From positions 37,501-101,500 of the forward strand of contig JAWNZC010000259.1 of the NCBI GenBank assembly GCA_035771165.1: DNA of 64,000 nucleotides, given 5' to 3'. Of the stretch, positions 36,401 to 51,400 are shown piece by piece. The notes beneath the pieces are model-generated. The model was not told where the DNA came from, did no database searches, and saw only the letters and a program-made list of their open reading frames with translations. The DNA comes from Paragorgia papillata. Lineage: Eukaryota > Cnidaria > Anthozoa > Scleralcyonacea > Coralliidae. A program made the translations under genes and the position numbers. Within the stretch, counting starts at the first letter, position 1, and every line of letters begins with the position of its first letter.

Positions 36401-39400
36401 TGCACTTTGGCCATTGAACTATAAGAATACTGGAACGATAACTAAGGGGGGGGGGGGGGGATTTTGAAGCCAGTGCCAGTCCCATTGCAGGTAGCTCCCG
36501 CGCTTCAAGTTACTTAATTTTCATCCTGCCATATACTTTGTTTGGGACGATAACAAATTACTCCAAAACAACGGATTGAAATACGTTCTTTTATACGTAT
36601 GTTTTTAGAAATAGCATTGGATTCAATTTGATGCATAATATAAGTTTCCTCGTAATTTTAAACTTTTTAAAATGTAGTAAATGTTCGACCATATTTCGCT
36701 AGGAAATAACACTAAGAAACTTGTTGTAGTTTTTCTGAGTTTTCAGCTGAAATACTTAACTCTGAACGTTGGGCTATATATGAAACTGAAGCTATTGAAA
36801 AATGCTATTTGGTATAGAAACTTCAAAATACTTTAGCTAAAAGGGAGATAACAAAAAAATATAAAAACAACTGCCATTTTGTAACCTACGGCGAACAAAA
36901 CGGCAGTTGTTTTTCTATTTTATAATTATTTCCCTTTTGGCTAAGTCTTGAAGTTTCTATACCAAATAGCATTTTTCAATAGCTTCAGTTTCATATACAG
37001 CCCAACGTTCAGCGTTAAGTTTTTCAGCTCAAAACTCAGAAAAACATTTAAAGATTTTTGGCTTCATCCATTCATAGGGCCTTGACTTATGGAGTTAGCG
37101 TTCCAGTTTACTTAGAGTTCAATGAGTTTGGCTCAATCGTTTTTAAATATCAAGATGGCGGCGACTGGCACGAAATGTTTGACTGCTGGCCATATATAGG
37201 AAATGCCCTATCCAGTTTAGATAGAGATCAGTGCAAGTATACAAGAAAAACTATTGGGGGACACGGTGCTTATTTGTTAAATACCCGAGATAAAAGCAAT
37301 TTTGAAGAGAATTTGTTATCTTTGTGTTTCCATGCAGCAACTGACTCAGTGTTACTAAAAATATCATTCAAAATTAGAAATATCCATCATATCTCAATGA
37401 ACTAGTATATCTGTCAAATGAACTTTAAACATGCGAAATGTGTTACAGTGTCAAATTCTTATACATGCATCTAAATTTGAAAAAAAAAAGCCCAACTGTT
37501 TCCAGCCACCTTACTTGCGCGAGCAATTAATTTAGATTAGGTCTTTTAACTTTTTACATGATCGAACGACTGATATATTTATAACTGGATTGCGTGTGCA
37601 TTTCGAGAAAATGGCCAAATTACACGCCATCAGGCCGCCATCTTGTGTAGTCTAAACCGCAAAATTGACCAATAACATGCCAACTTTTTGCCATGGCGAG
37701 AAATGAAGGTCATTTAGGGGAGGAGCCAAATACTAGCTATAGTTCTAGGGTTCGCTATCGTTGTAATGTGAGCACATTTCCTCGAACACCGAATATTAAA
37801 GATGTCCGCCTGTTAATTTTAGTAGTTTTACTCGGTGTAAACAAGCTTATTTCAAGGAGTTTCCCAGTTAATTAAAACAGTAACTTCATCAGTATTCAAA
37901 ACATTCACTGACATTGTTCCTCATCCATATTATAATTCCGTAAAAATGTTTGAATAATGGCGCACATATGGGACTGGTGACTAAATCAAATATGGCGGCT
38001 ATTTTATACGATACAGTCTTCGAAAGAAAGCGATTCAAGAATCTACGAATTGTGCGACGAAATCTTGTTTATTTTATCGTATTACATAAAAGACAGACCA
38101 GAAAATACCTCAACTTTGGAACTGAAAACCGTAATGGGGAAACGTAAACCGAAAAAAGGAAGAATACCATTCAAAAGTACGTCCCCAATACTGGGCCATT
38201 CCATTTAATATCCACACCCCCCCATGGACGAGTTTTTCTGAGGCACTTTGATCTTTTCTTCTTATGGGTTGAATTTTGAGTGACCTCATCCATGGGTGGG
38301 GGGGGGGGGGGGTGTATATTAAATGGAATGGCCCACTGGGCTTGATGAGATTGATATGAGCTGAATACTGGTTTATGAACGCTTCAACTTGGCCAGTTTT
38401 TAGACCAAGGTTAGCCATATTTGTATATCCACTATTGTTCCATCTGTTAAGGCCTGGCCAAACGCTTTCAACATTTCATTCAACATCGTTCAACATTGTT
38501 GAATTCAACCGTGATTCAATATGTTGAAAGCGTTTGGCCACCCCTGTTGAATGATGTTGAATGGTGTTGGTGAACATGTTCAAATTTTCGTTCAACACGT
38601 ACGCGTTCAACAATGTTGAACGATGTTGAATGAAATGTTGAAAGCGTTTGGCCAGGCCTTTAGGCGTATGGTCAATATTCTATATAAAAAAATGCAACGA
38701 TAACAACGTGTATAATATATTTGCAATATTTCAGTGGCATATGTTTTATACCACACGCATCAGATTGATAAACTAAAATTACTTCGAATTTAAAAGAATT
38801 ATAAAGACTTTCTTAAATATTCCCACTTGTTAATCTCCCAGAACAAATGTGATCAATATTTTACTAAGTGAGCGTGCGTTATGCGCATGGGCGATCTTCA
38901 TTTCTCGCCATGCCAACCGTGTCATGCCAACCGAGATTGAGAAGGGCATGGAACAAGTTTTTACAAAAAAGTACCCAATAATGTTGACAAACATTTTGAA
39001 ATCCCAAAACGATAAGCAAAAGGTGTAACTATTATTTGAACAAATTTACAGGTTTCTTTTTTAGTTTTATGTTGCATTTGTAAGTTTCTTGACTAATTCT
39101 TAGTGTTCATGAAGATGTTTCAGTTTTGTGCTTGCTTTATTCCATAACAAACACTGCAAAGATATAATCTTGGAATTTCGGCTACGTTTCATTGTCACAC
39201 CTTTTTTGTGTGTCACATTATTTCAACGTCTTTAAAGTTTTAACTTTAAAAAACCCCAACGCCGGGTCAGCTGTCTTTGTAAAGTTTTCAGAATTTATCC
39301 AATTTTAGTCAAAATTTGCATGATAACATATTTTTTCAATTCCAATAAATCGTAATGATTTTTGTTTTTAAATTTAATGAATTTTGGCGATAAAGTGACA

Positions 39401-42400
39401 TCACAAATTAACGGAAAAGAGCTTTTTCAATGCCTTTGGAAGAACATGTTAAGGCAACTTTAAAACTGAAAAGATTTCTGAATTACCTTAAATCGATCGT
39501 TCAAAAATTGCACCTTGAAATGTGCATATTTTCTAAAAATTGTAACAAAATGGCAGAATATTCAAATTTCAAGTTAAATATGTTTTGGACGATTTAAAGT
39601 ATTTCAGTTATCTTTTCAGTTTTATATTTGCCTTAACATGTTCTTACACGACATCACTAAAGCTTTCCTTTTCATTTCGCATAGGACTGATGTTTTCATA
39701 CAATTTTTATCCGGTACCATGTGAACCCAATGGCGTTTTTGTAGTTTTAACATTGTTACAAATCGCTCCGGACTCGTGTAGCCAGAGAATGTCTGGATCA
39801 CAATCATCATTTCAAATATCACAACCCCACTCTACATAATTATTATAATTTGCCTCTGCAGTTTTGCGACTGTAAAATTCCCTACTATATACAAACAACC
39901 TTGTGTGAAACTTACCAAAGATGCAATGTACTCCGTTTCACGCAGGTATTCGATGCTATTAGTGTCGTTGTAGGCCGATTCATATACTCGATTTATAACA
40001 ACAAATCCACCAGCGAAAGATAAGATTTCTGACACAAAATAGACAGCAATTGGTAGTTAGACAAAGAGAAAGCCATTTGTAAAACAAATAACAATATTAC
40101 ATAAAATATATTTATCCAAACAACAATTCATGTGAAAATTTAAAAGAAATTATTGCTTAACAAGTGTGCTGTAAATCGGATACAAATTCATCCTAATTCA
40201 CATAAACTTACGATCATTTTCTTAACCTAAACGCTTATATCTCAAATATTGTTAATAAGCCTGAACAGTTAGATGGGAATAGGATAAGTCGTTTCGGCTC
40301 GCGTTGTAAATGCCCTTATTATATGCATGATAAAATTACTACATTCTGATTGGTTGAGAAGAGTACAATTATTTTATTAATTGTACTGCAGTACAATTAA
40401 TAAAAATAGAGAAGGCCCAGGGAACGATGTTGTCAATAAAATTCAAAATGGCGGCAAATCCTGCAATGGAAAGTTTTCACATTTCCAACGATTTGTGGTA
40501 CACTATGAAATAAAAATTCCATGTAAATATTTTGAAATGAGTACAGAGAACACCCGGAGTGAAAATGTTTCTTGTCAAGTAATGAAACAAGATGTTTTTA
40601 AAGGCGTAAATGAGTACGAAGCGTACGTGTCGTAATTTTGTCATGCATATAATAAACATGAGTAATCATATGATTTTTCTCGTACAATTAAGGATTTACC
40701 CTACTCGTGATATTTGAAAATTATGCCAAATTGCACTCGCCTAACGGCTAGTGTAAATCCTTAATTGTACTCGCTATCATATGATGACCTACACATACAG
40801 TTCGGCCGCTCATATTGTATATATAACTTAACTTTTGTATCAATTGACAAGTTTATAAATCCGTGAATATGGTTGGCTATTGCAGGAGTTTCTAGCCGCT
40901 GATACAAACCTATGGCGATAAGCTAATGAAAAGTTTCTATTTAACAAGTTAAAGTGCCAATTTAGCGAAAATAAAATTTAATTTATTTAAAGGAACAGTT
41001 AAAATGACAAAGCAACATCTTTTGTAGTATGTTTTGCTTCGTTTTCCAAAATATATTTTAGTTTGTTTGATAAGCAAATTAAATACTTGACATCACGTGT
41101 TCATAATGACTTATTAGAAAAAGTTATATATCGTTGGTATTATAATACCCAATTAATTCGAGGAAGCACCGCAGAGTATTTCTCTCACAGCACCAAACAT
41201 GTTTATGTTCAAGTGAGTATATTTGATAATATATAGCAAAGTAATATAACTTCCGATAAGTCATGCACATGTGACGGCGAAATGTTTAATTTGCATATTA
41301 AACAAACTGAAATATCTCAACAACAAAGCCAAGAAACGAAACTGAACTGCAAAAGTTCTTACCTTGTTTAGTGTTCTCTTAAATAAGACAGACTTAATGT
41401 TTGCTTCAGAGGCAATTTAGCCAATTACAGTACAAAAAGTGTATTATTGTATGATTATTAGAGCCAATATCTGCTCTGTTAAATGCCAGCAATGACCAAT
41501 TATTACCGAAAGCTTAGCAAATAAATATTTTACGTGGCGTTTCCACAAAACTTATCTATATTACATTATCACCATGAAAACTTTCAAATAATAAATGACC
41601 AATTACCTACGCAAATACTATCAATGTTTTGTTTTCCCGGACTATTGCAGTAACAACGGTAGGCTCCTGGATAGTTCTCACAGCGCTGTTCGCTTCCACA
41701 TATGGTAGGAACTTTAGTACATTGATCGTAATCAACTGCAAATATGAAAATAATTTAAATATTAAAAATAAGGTTCACCTAATAGACACTTCCCAAATTT
41801 GCTTCAATGCCTATGAAAAATGGCACGAACTCGAGGCTGGCAATGCATTCACAATATCCTTCATTTTCAACCTCGATTTCAAACCACTGTTCGCACACAT
41901 TGAAGCAAATTCGGGAAGTGTCTATAGATGTGGCATGGGCCCACAGTCTCACTATTATTCATTTAAATTTTATAACTATATCTATTATTTTCGTACTTGT
42001 TATATACTTTGTTATTACTTTAACTAAGTCACTAACATAATTGGCTCGCATTGTATTGGTGTTCCTAACTTGTTGTGTCTTTGTGTTGCTGAAGGCCAAA
42101 GTTAAAAAACAAACAAACAAACAAACAAACAAACAAACAAACAAACAAACAAACAAACAAACAAACAAACAAACAAACAAACAAATAAATAAAGAAAGAA
42201 AGAAAAAAAATAAGAAGCGAACAAAGAAGCAAATAAATGTATAAGTAAATAAACAAGCAAGCAAGCAAACAACAAAAGAAACAAAAAAAATAAACAAACA
42301 AACAAACAAACAAACAAACAAACAAACAAACAAACAAACAAACAAACAAACAAACAAACAAACAAACAAACAAACAAACAAACAAACAAAGATAACTAAA

Positions 42401-45400
42401 TAATACATGGGATTACAGTTCTTGCCACGGACCTGGTTCACAAGTTGGCCCAATGCAGCGCAGAGTTTGAACGTAGCTAGCATATATACATGTACTAATT
42501 TTTCACAGAAGTCTTTGTGTATCAAAATAATATCATGATGAATACCAACCTACTAAATTTCCCAGTGATGGGGTAAAATCAACACCGTTTGTACTTGTTG
42601 CCAAAACATAATTGCTACCAAGAACGAGCTTTACGCTACTGCCAACTGATATCCGGTTTAGAGTGTTATAAAAAGCTGTCCCATATGAAATCACGATAGT
42701 TTCAGTTGCATTCCACTTAATATAAATAAAGACTGATGCCACTGTTCCACCTGATGAAAGAACGTTGTCAGCACTAAAAAAAACAAGAACAGTTTGTTGA
42801 GTGGATGGATGGATGAGTGGATGGATAGATGGGTGGATGAATGGAAGGAGAGCCAAATAAATGGAAAGACGGATGGACGGACGGACGGACGGACGGACGG
42901 ACGGACGGACGGACGGACGGATGGATGGATGGATGGATGAATGGATGGATATAAACCATTATATTTAAGAATACATCAATGGAATGGATTTATAGAATTT
43001 TTAAATTTTTAAATTTTGAGATTTTTTAAATTTAAAAATGTTTTATCATATAATCTTAATTCGGAAAAAAATTAAAATTTTAATTCTTTTTTTTTTAAGT
43101 TTTTAAAACAGTTTTAAATAACTGTTTCAGATGGTGTCCTCATGTTAAAAAGCTAGTTAGGAGGATGTTAGTTTGGTATAACAATTGTTTTAAATCTTTT
43201 TGGAGCTACTTTATTTTAAGCAACTGTGAGTAAAGACTTTATTAAGTATTTCCTAACATTTCTGGAGCAGATTTTATTATAACGTTATTTTCCGCAAGCC
43301 CGTTGACTGGTTACGCTTGCGTACGCCACGTGGTTTGACGTCGTCATCAACGGTCAACGTACGCAACGAAATCCGCGCGTCAACGATCTTCCATGTGTTA
43401 CTTCAAACTTTGAACTCTGATTGTATACCTGTTTGATGGAGCGTAAACTGGAACTGATGTACGTGTCTCGACTTTGGAAACTACAAAACCTCCTGTTGGC
43501 CTTTCTACTTGTTTTCCTGTTTTTATTTCTCCCAATATTTCTGCAGCAACAAATTCCTTCAAAACTAACTACTGATGAATCTACCGATAAGTATTCATGC
43601 CGAAACACTTCTCCGCTATCTGTTTTTGTTATCCGTCTACGTTTTAACGTCAAGTGACTTAAAGTAAAGTAAAGTTATTATTCGTGGGTTATTTAAATAA
43701 CCTGGAAAAAATTTCTGAAACTAAATAAACTGGATATATTATGCCTTGAAATCCTTCAATCTACGATACCGATAAATTTCAAACGAATTTATGTAGTTGG
43801 TCTATTTCTAGTTTTTTATATTCATGTATTTTTAATTCCTACGGGGGAGCGCCTCGCATGGGTCCTCGAGTCCCGTTCGCGCTCTTCCCGTTTGGATCTT
43901 CATATATATTGTAAAGTATCCAATAAAGTGGTTTAAAAAAAAAAAAGTTTGAATTTTCATGCAAACGTGACTCAAATCCAACTTTTGATTGCCAGTTAGA
44001 CGCTCTAACCATTAAAACAAACGTCTATCAGATTTGTAGCTGCATATGTATCGAGTAAAAGGTTATAGAATTTTTAAAAAATATATAAGAAGAATATGTA
44101 GAAGTTTTAGATAACACAAATAGCTTACCTGAAGTTATTCAAATAGGCGGCCAAGAAATTGGAAGATTGTGATGATGACTGAAAAAAGGCGTTAACCTGA
44201 ACAGAATTACAGGTAATTTTATTTCATTACAGCTATTTTATTTCGTCTTTTATACTTTTTAACGGAGCTGGAAAACTTCCAAAATTAGAACTTACATTGT
44301 TTTCAAGATCCTGCTGCAACGAAAGGTATTCTTGCGATGTTTTATCCAAACGTTTGTTTGAAAACGAAGCTCCTTCAAGAATAGTGAACTGAAGTTCCAT
44401 AAACAAAGCATCTGTTAAGAAACAGATTATGATATAGATACCGTTCATTAATGTCAGAGAAAGGGTTGAACAAACCCATATCGGTGGGTAAACACTTTTG
44501 AATACATGTTACACACAGACAGAACGCACAGTTTGTATCAGGCACAATTAATCTGGTCTGTCCAGAATAATGCAGTGATCCCTGTTACAGCCTGTAGCTG
44601 CAGTATCGCATATCGGTTGCCACTTCTAGCCACTCTTATACTGTTTTTCCTACCTTCACATTTTCCATTTGTCAAGAACTTCCCAGGTGAACATCTACAT
44701 CGATATGAACCATACGTGTTTTCACAGTCATTAGATCCACAAATGTTTGAATTACATTCGTTAACATCTACAAAGAAATTGTGGATATATAGCAATACTG
44801 TAGTTTCTTCTTTAATAACCACAAGATTCAGTTTTAATTTAGTATATATAATTATAACGAATATACAGGACATCATATACCTTACTCGTTTTCAAATATA
44901 TTAGTACATGGGGGAATATTAAGTTAATAAAGTGCCTATCCAACAAAATTTTCAAGTTGGAGATAATAACATCAAAGTGTGTTGTATGCATATCGTTTCT
45001 TTTGACTGTGAAAATTTTAGGGCGAACAATTAAATGGAAGTGTCTTTGTTTAGCGTTTGAAAACCATTTTTTTCTCCTAAAAATAGTTGGCACAGTTGCC
45101 CAACTAATGACATTGCTCGACCCAGTCCCTAAATTCTAATTGCCTTTCAAATTCTTGCCGCAATCCGTGTACATAAACAAGACAATAAAGGCATTTTGTC
45201 ATTTATTTTGTCGTCCGAATCTTTAAATTACATAAGAGAACTATTCCGGAACAGTTGAAAATTAATAGTATATTCTTAGTGAGACGACTAATTTGGATAC
45301 GGCTTCGATCACGTATATGTTAAAACAAATATAGCGCTGCCCAGTATGAATAACCTTTACACCGACATTTGTGAACAATTTTTTTGAGAGTTTAGTTTCC

Positions 45401-48400
45401 TAAAGAATGTTCTAAACAGTCTGTTTGATAACAATAATAATTCTTGTTATATAACTAGAGTTTCGCTGGATACAACGATGACTGTCTTTGGTTGGTTTGT
45501 GGTCACATGACCTTAGCTAAATTTCAATGTATACCGAGCGGGCAACAATTGAGAACTTATTGCCTGCTCGGGCAACAAGTTATCAATTGTTGCCCGCTAG
45601 AACTTTGAATTCCTCACGGTATCCTATAAACAAAAGCTTGTTTGATACGAAAAAAAGAATATTTATCAATTGTTAAACAAACGAACTTTCTTTTAATTAT
45701 TTCCCCTGAACTTTCCCAATCGAAAAAGGTAATCTGAAACTTTACTTTAACTTGAAAATTTTCTTCAACTTGAAAATTTTGCTCCATTGGCACTTTAATC
45801 TTAATTTAACCCAAAACGTAGTATAACTTTAATACTAAGATAATAGTGTACAATATTAGTAAAATAAATAAATTGTATAGTATTTTTGCATACAGTATTA
45901 CATAAAGTTTAAAGCACATAATTATATCCAAATTAAAACATTTTATAACATATTTGTAGTATAACTAAGTCTTTATAAAGTTAAAAATTTATTTGCATTT
46001 TTGTTGTTTTGCAACAAAACCTCGGCAGTTTACCACATTTTCACTTTGCTCGATCTTATGCATATAGTTGTCCAGTTACGTACGTCATATGGCATTGTTA
46101 CAAAAAACCCAAATTCTCTCCAAAAACAAACTAGTAATAGAAGACTATACATCAGATTCTGTTGAAATTTTAGGCGAATGCTTCTACCATATGCTCGCAT
46201 GTTCATTAAAGCAACAAAAATGCCAACGAATTTTTTATTTCATAGACACTTTAAACAACGAGTTTTATAAGAGTTATTTGTTATTTAATTATTTAAGAAC
46301 TTAAGTTAACTTCTCCCTCGATTTTATTTTGACAGTTTCAACAAGATATATAGCTATTTAAAAGCTATATTTATATTTCATCAACCCATACCTGTACAAG
46401 TGGTTCCAGAGCCAGTAAATCCTCTGTTACATGTACATACATAGGAACCCGCGATGGTTGTGCACACGGCATTCTGGTCACAAGGGTTATTTAAACACAA
46501 ATCTATGCAGATATACAAAAACGTAACAGTGGTTATAATTAAGGTGCTTGTGACATGAAAAACAAGTTTGTCTTATTTGAAGAACTCACAAAAAACTGAA
46601 GGATATAAATTTACAACTCTTTCATACTTCACTTACTTCTTGATGGATATTCAGATGATGATATTTAAAGAAGATAATCTGTGACTCATTACACATTTGC
46701 ACAAATTATAACATATTGGAAAATTATGAATATCTTACGATTACTGAACTAAATCACTCAAACCATTCCATGTATAGACAAAAAGCACTAAATGGAAGAA
46801 CAATTAACGTTCATGCAATTAAGTTTTAATCTTGCCATATATAGCATAGCCTGCGAATACAAGCCGCCTCACATTGGGAGATACGTCTGCGTTATGAGAG
46901 TAAACATTCCGTACTTATGACGTACAGTTCGTCCTGAATAGCTGGTGATTAGCTTAGAAGCTTAGAAAGGCTCAAACGCTTGCAGCAAGATCAAAGTCAA
47001 TGCTCAGTTTCTGCCTTAAATTCCGCAGCGAAAACTTACTTTGGCCTAACAAAGATAAACGGATAGCTATTCCTAGATAGATATACTCTTCTGATACAAC
47101 CATTAGTGTTTGTAACTAAAATTACAATATATCCTAAAGGAACTTTATCTTAATTTTTCAGATTGTGATTGTATATTTCATAGAACACGGTCGCTACACC
47201 TATATACTAAACGCAATATACGGATAAATGTCGAGGCAATTTTTTAAAAGACCAAATAATATTACCTGTACAGGTTATGCCATCGCCACTAAAACCAGCA
47301 TTACAAGTACAGATGAATGATCCAGCTGTATTGCTACAAGTTGCGTTTGAATTACATGGGTTGTTGGGACATTCATTTATGTCTATAAAGTAACATTGGA
47401 AACAAAACTGTGTTAATTCCCATTGAAAATACCCAACAAATAATATAATTAAATAATGCTTTTCTTAATTCCTTAAGAAAGATTGGTATTGGGAAATTGT
47501 AAAAAACTGAAACGTATGAATTTACGTATGAACTGTTATTTTCTTGAATGCACCTGTACAGTTAAAACCTTCTCCACTAAAACCAGGATCACTTGTAACG
47601 ATAAAAGATCCAACTATACAAGTAGCGTTTGCGTTTGAATGGCATGGTTCAACAAAGCGCTCGTTAACATTTGAAATATTATGATAAAGAAAACATTATG
47701 TAAGCACGATAAGAATTTAAAATTTTAATTTGTTTTTAGTTTATAGAAATAGACTTATAACGTTGAGGGGTGATATTTCAAAGTGTTGATACGCAGATAC
47801 CTGTACAGATCATGCCATCTCCACTAAAGCCAGAATTACACGTACAGATGTATGATCCAACTGTATTGTTACAACTTGCGTTTGAATCACATGGGTTGCT
47901 GAGACATTCAATAATGTCTAAAGTAACAATAGAAAGAAATCGTTAATTTCTACTGAAAATTATGGAATAATTAAATTCATTTCTTTATTTATTTATTAAG
48001 CGAAGATTGGTATCAGGAGAACTCCGAATATCGAGACTCTGAAACTGTGAAAAGAAACGTATGAATTTAAACCGCTTTTATTTTATTTTCTTATTATGTG
48101 GCATTATACAGTTAAAACCTTCTCCACTAAAACCAGGATCACTTGTACCAATAAAAGATCCAACTGTATTGTTACAAGTAGTGTTTGAACGACATGGTTC
48201 ATGAAGGCACTCGTTAACATTTGAAATATTATAATAAAGAAAACATAATGTAAGCACGCTAAGAATCTACATTTTTAATTTGGTGTTAGTTTATAGAAAT
48301 TTGGGTATAACGTCGAGGGTGTGATATTTCAAAGTGTTGATATGCAGATACCTGTACAGATCATGCCATCTCCACTAAAGCCAGCATTACACGTACAAAT

Positions 48401-51400
48401 GTATGATCCAACTGTATTGTTACAACTTGCGTTTGAATCACATGGGTTGTTGAGACATTCATTAATGTCTAAATGGATTTATGAAATAAAAATAATTAAC
48501 ATCATGCGATGTGTATGTGTTGTTGTTCCACAGGTCCCTTGGGGGTTCTTTTTGGGGGTATCAAATCCACTAGCCCCTTGGCTAAGTTTAATGAGCGTAG
48601 ATGCTCAGAGCTCATTCGTGTACCGACTGCCGTATGTGACACTTCGCTACCAAGAGGCTGCTTGTCTATATGCTGTTTCTCGAATTTCTCGGGTTCTGTC
48701 TAAGACTACCGTCAGCTATTTACCCGTCCACAGCGTTGTTGGCAGATAAGTGGGAAACGCTTGCCATGAAACTAGGGTTCCTTGCCCTTTGCTGGTCGTG
48801 CTTCGTCGCTTGATTTGCTGCCTTATATAGACTTTGGCTCAACTGGCTCTTCACTCCGACCGGTTTATGCCGGTTGTATGGTTTGTACACTGTAGCTTAG
48901 CTTTCAGACGTTTTTTAGCTATGGCTCTTTGCCACGTTTGTGCTTAAATTATCAGTTTTTGTCGCGTCTAATCGATTTGTTGCAAGTTTTATACGCTGCT
49001 GTTTTGCCGCTTGCTTGCTTGTCTTCATGTCCGTGGCTTGTTCAGTTCTTAGTTCTCTCCAGAGTTATTACCAGATAATTTTATTGTTCACAGACCGCTA
49101 CTTGGTCCGTGGTGTTGTTTGCAGTTCCCAACAGCTTGTTCGTTGCGTTTGAGCTATAGCCTCATCGAAGGAGATTGTTTATTCTGGCTCTCGGCGCAGT
49201 TCAATCAGCTTGTGTTTATGTGCTAAGCGTTTGTATGTTTCACCGGCTCGTAGCATATGCTAGCTGTTCAGATCTCAGTACTGTTCCGCTCTGGCGTACA
49301 AGTTCGAAAGGCCAAACGTTTTGTCAAGTCATTGGACGCCCTAATTTGGGATAAATTACCAGGTGAGTCGAGTCGTTCGATTTTATCTAAATATTGCCTG
49401 GCCTGTTCTATTCTGCCGTCCGCACTTGGGCTAGTTCTTCTTCGCTGGCAATTTGCTGTACTATTATTTGGTAAATCCTTTATAGGGCTTCCTTAGCGAT
49501 ATATTTTACTCTGCATGCTCTATTAAGTTGTCTTTTCGATACCGTGTCTAACTTGTCAAGTATGTGTTCTTATTAGTTAATACAGTTGGCTTACATAAGG
49601 CCCTATTTTCTGTGCTGCCTTTTGTGCGGTTTACTGCTGTAGCTCACAGCAACAAAGAAATTATGGCTCGGTGATGTTATGTGCAAAAAATTTGTTTTGC
49701 TAATTATCTGTTATGTTTTGTTTTGTTTTATGGGCTTGACATCGTCCGACTGCAAATCCCACTGGAATATCTGTCCTTTGTTCCTACACAATGCTGCCAA
49801 GTGGCCACCTTATGGGTGTGACAGGGATCATAACCACGTTATACCAGACGTCCAAGTGCATTTGTTTTTTCGTCGACGTTGCTTATTTCACTGGTTGCTT
49901 ATTTCAATGTTAATCTCCTCAACACCGCGGTCTTTTTGTGTTACATTTTATATTAAACTCTGTATTGTTTGCTCTTCACACATTAGGGCAGCTCTGTTTC
50001 TGGCTCGTTTTGCTGCTCGACTTGATGTTGTAGGGTGCCAGTTTGCCAGCCTACTTTAGTGGTTCAGACGCTAGCGCTTTCTGCAAGAAGGCCTGGTTAT
50101 GGCCTTGCTTTCAGGCTGTTTCTGAGCCTTTCAGGCGCCTTTTGTCTATTTGCCTTGGGGATTGCTTGCTTGTGGCTTCGGCCTTGTGTGCTAGGATTGT
50201 GCTATTGTGTCTGTTACAGGTATGCGCTTTGTTGTCTATTATCTGCTTTTGTGGGCTAAGCGTCCTGGGTCTGGGTGTCATGCTGGGAAGTTGCTAATTC
50301 TCCCCTGTTCTGGGCCAATCCGCATTATGAGCCCGCACGTGTTGTAGGCCTTCTCTCACTCTTGGGCTGCGCGTTGAGATGTTGGGCCATGCTAGCCCCT
50401 TTCCCACAGTGGGAATTACACACTGGGTTCACCCATTTCGTCTTTCAGCCTGCTAACTGTTGCATGGTTCCTACAGGGTATGGTTTTATGCGGGTCTTAA
50501 TTGGTTCCATCTATATGCTGTACTGCTGTGGGGTTTACTACCACCCTTTCTTCATGACCAGATCAGAGATCATACACGGTTATGTCTTGTGGGTTATGTC
50601 TTGTGGGTTATGTCTTGTGGGTTAATTGGCTGCCACACCGGTTGTGTTTCTGGTGCTTCCATTGCCACCCCCCCTGTTTCTGGTTGCCAAGTCTTGCGCC
50701 TCGCCAGTCTCTCTCAGTCCCTGCTTGCCACCGTTCCCGGTGGTTCCAGATAGTATGTTTTGCTGCTGCACCTGATGTGTCTTAGGTTATCCCGCTGCAC
50801 TTGCTGTTTTAGGTGGGTTTACTTACCCCACCACCACTGGGTCCATTGCTGCTGTTTTGTTTTCTGAAGTCACAGTTGCTGCTGTGCGTACCTTAGGTTA
50901 CCACCACAGCGGTCTTTGACATTGGTTGTGGTACTACTACCACACCCGCCGTGTCTGTCTTTACAATAGTTGCTCCGCTCACTTGTCTTCGGTTACTGTA
51001 GTTCTGCAGGTGACGAACCTGTGGTTCCTAGAGCCGCTGCGCGAGACATGTCTTATGTTACCTTAATTACGCCGCGTGCCATGTTTAGCTTAAGAGTTTC
51101 TTCCACATTTTGCTAGCTGTGGCTTGATGTGTCACATCTGTGGTCGTGCTGCATTGTTGTGTCCACCTGCCGCTGTGTATGATGGGTCTTACGCTTGCCA
51201 TGCTGATGCGCTTAGGGGGTCAGTAGCTTCTGCATCTGCTGTTTGGCGCTGGTCGTCTCTTAGATTGCACTCTACTGCTGAGGCACGTACCGGGTGGTGG
51301 GTTACCGGGGTCACTCTACCGGGGTGTAGGTTTAGTTACCATGCCTGTGCGGGTGGCTTTTAGGTTACGATTGCTAGTGCTTGCATGCTTTGCCATTCTG

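Noticed and set aside
37058..37405. Plus-strand 115-codon ORF as a gene
   Set aside because: No domain recognised, no splice or promoter support, antisense within an intron rich in MITEs; left as unassigned.
41959..42525. 188-codon Leu-Phe-Val-Cys ORF
   Set aside because: Translation of (CAAA)n on the opposite strand.
48321..48749. 142-codon ORF running from the EGF exon into the insertion
   Set aside because: Its first third is the antisense of a real EGF exon and the rest is element DNA.
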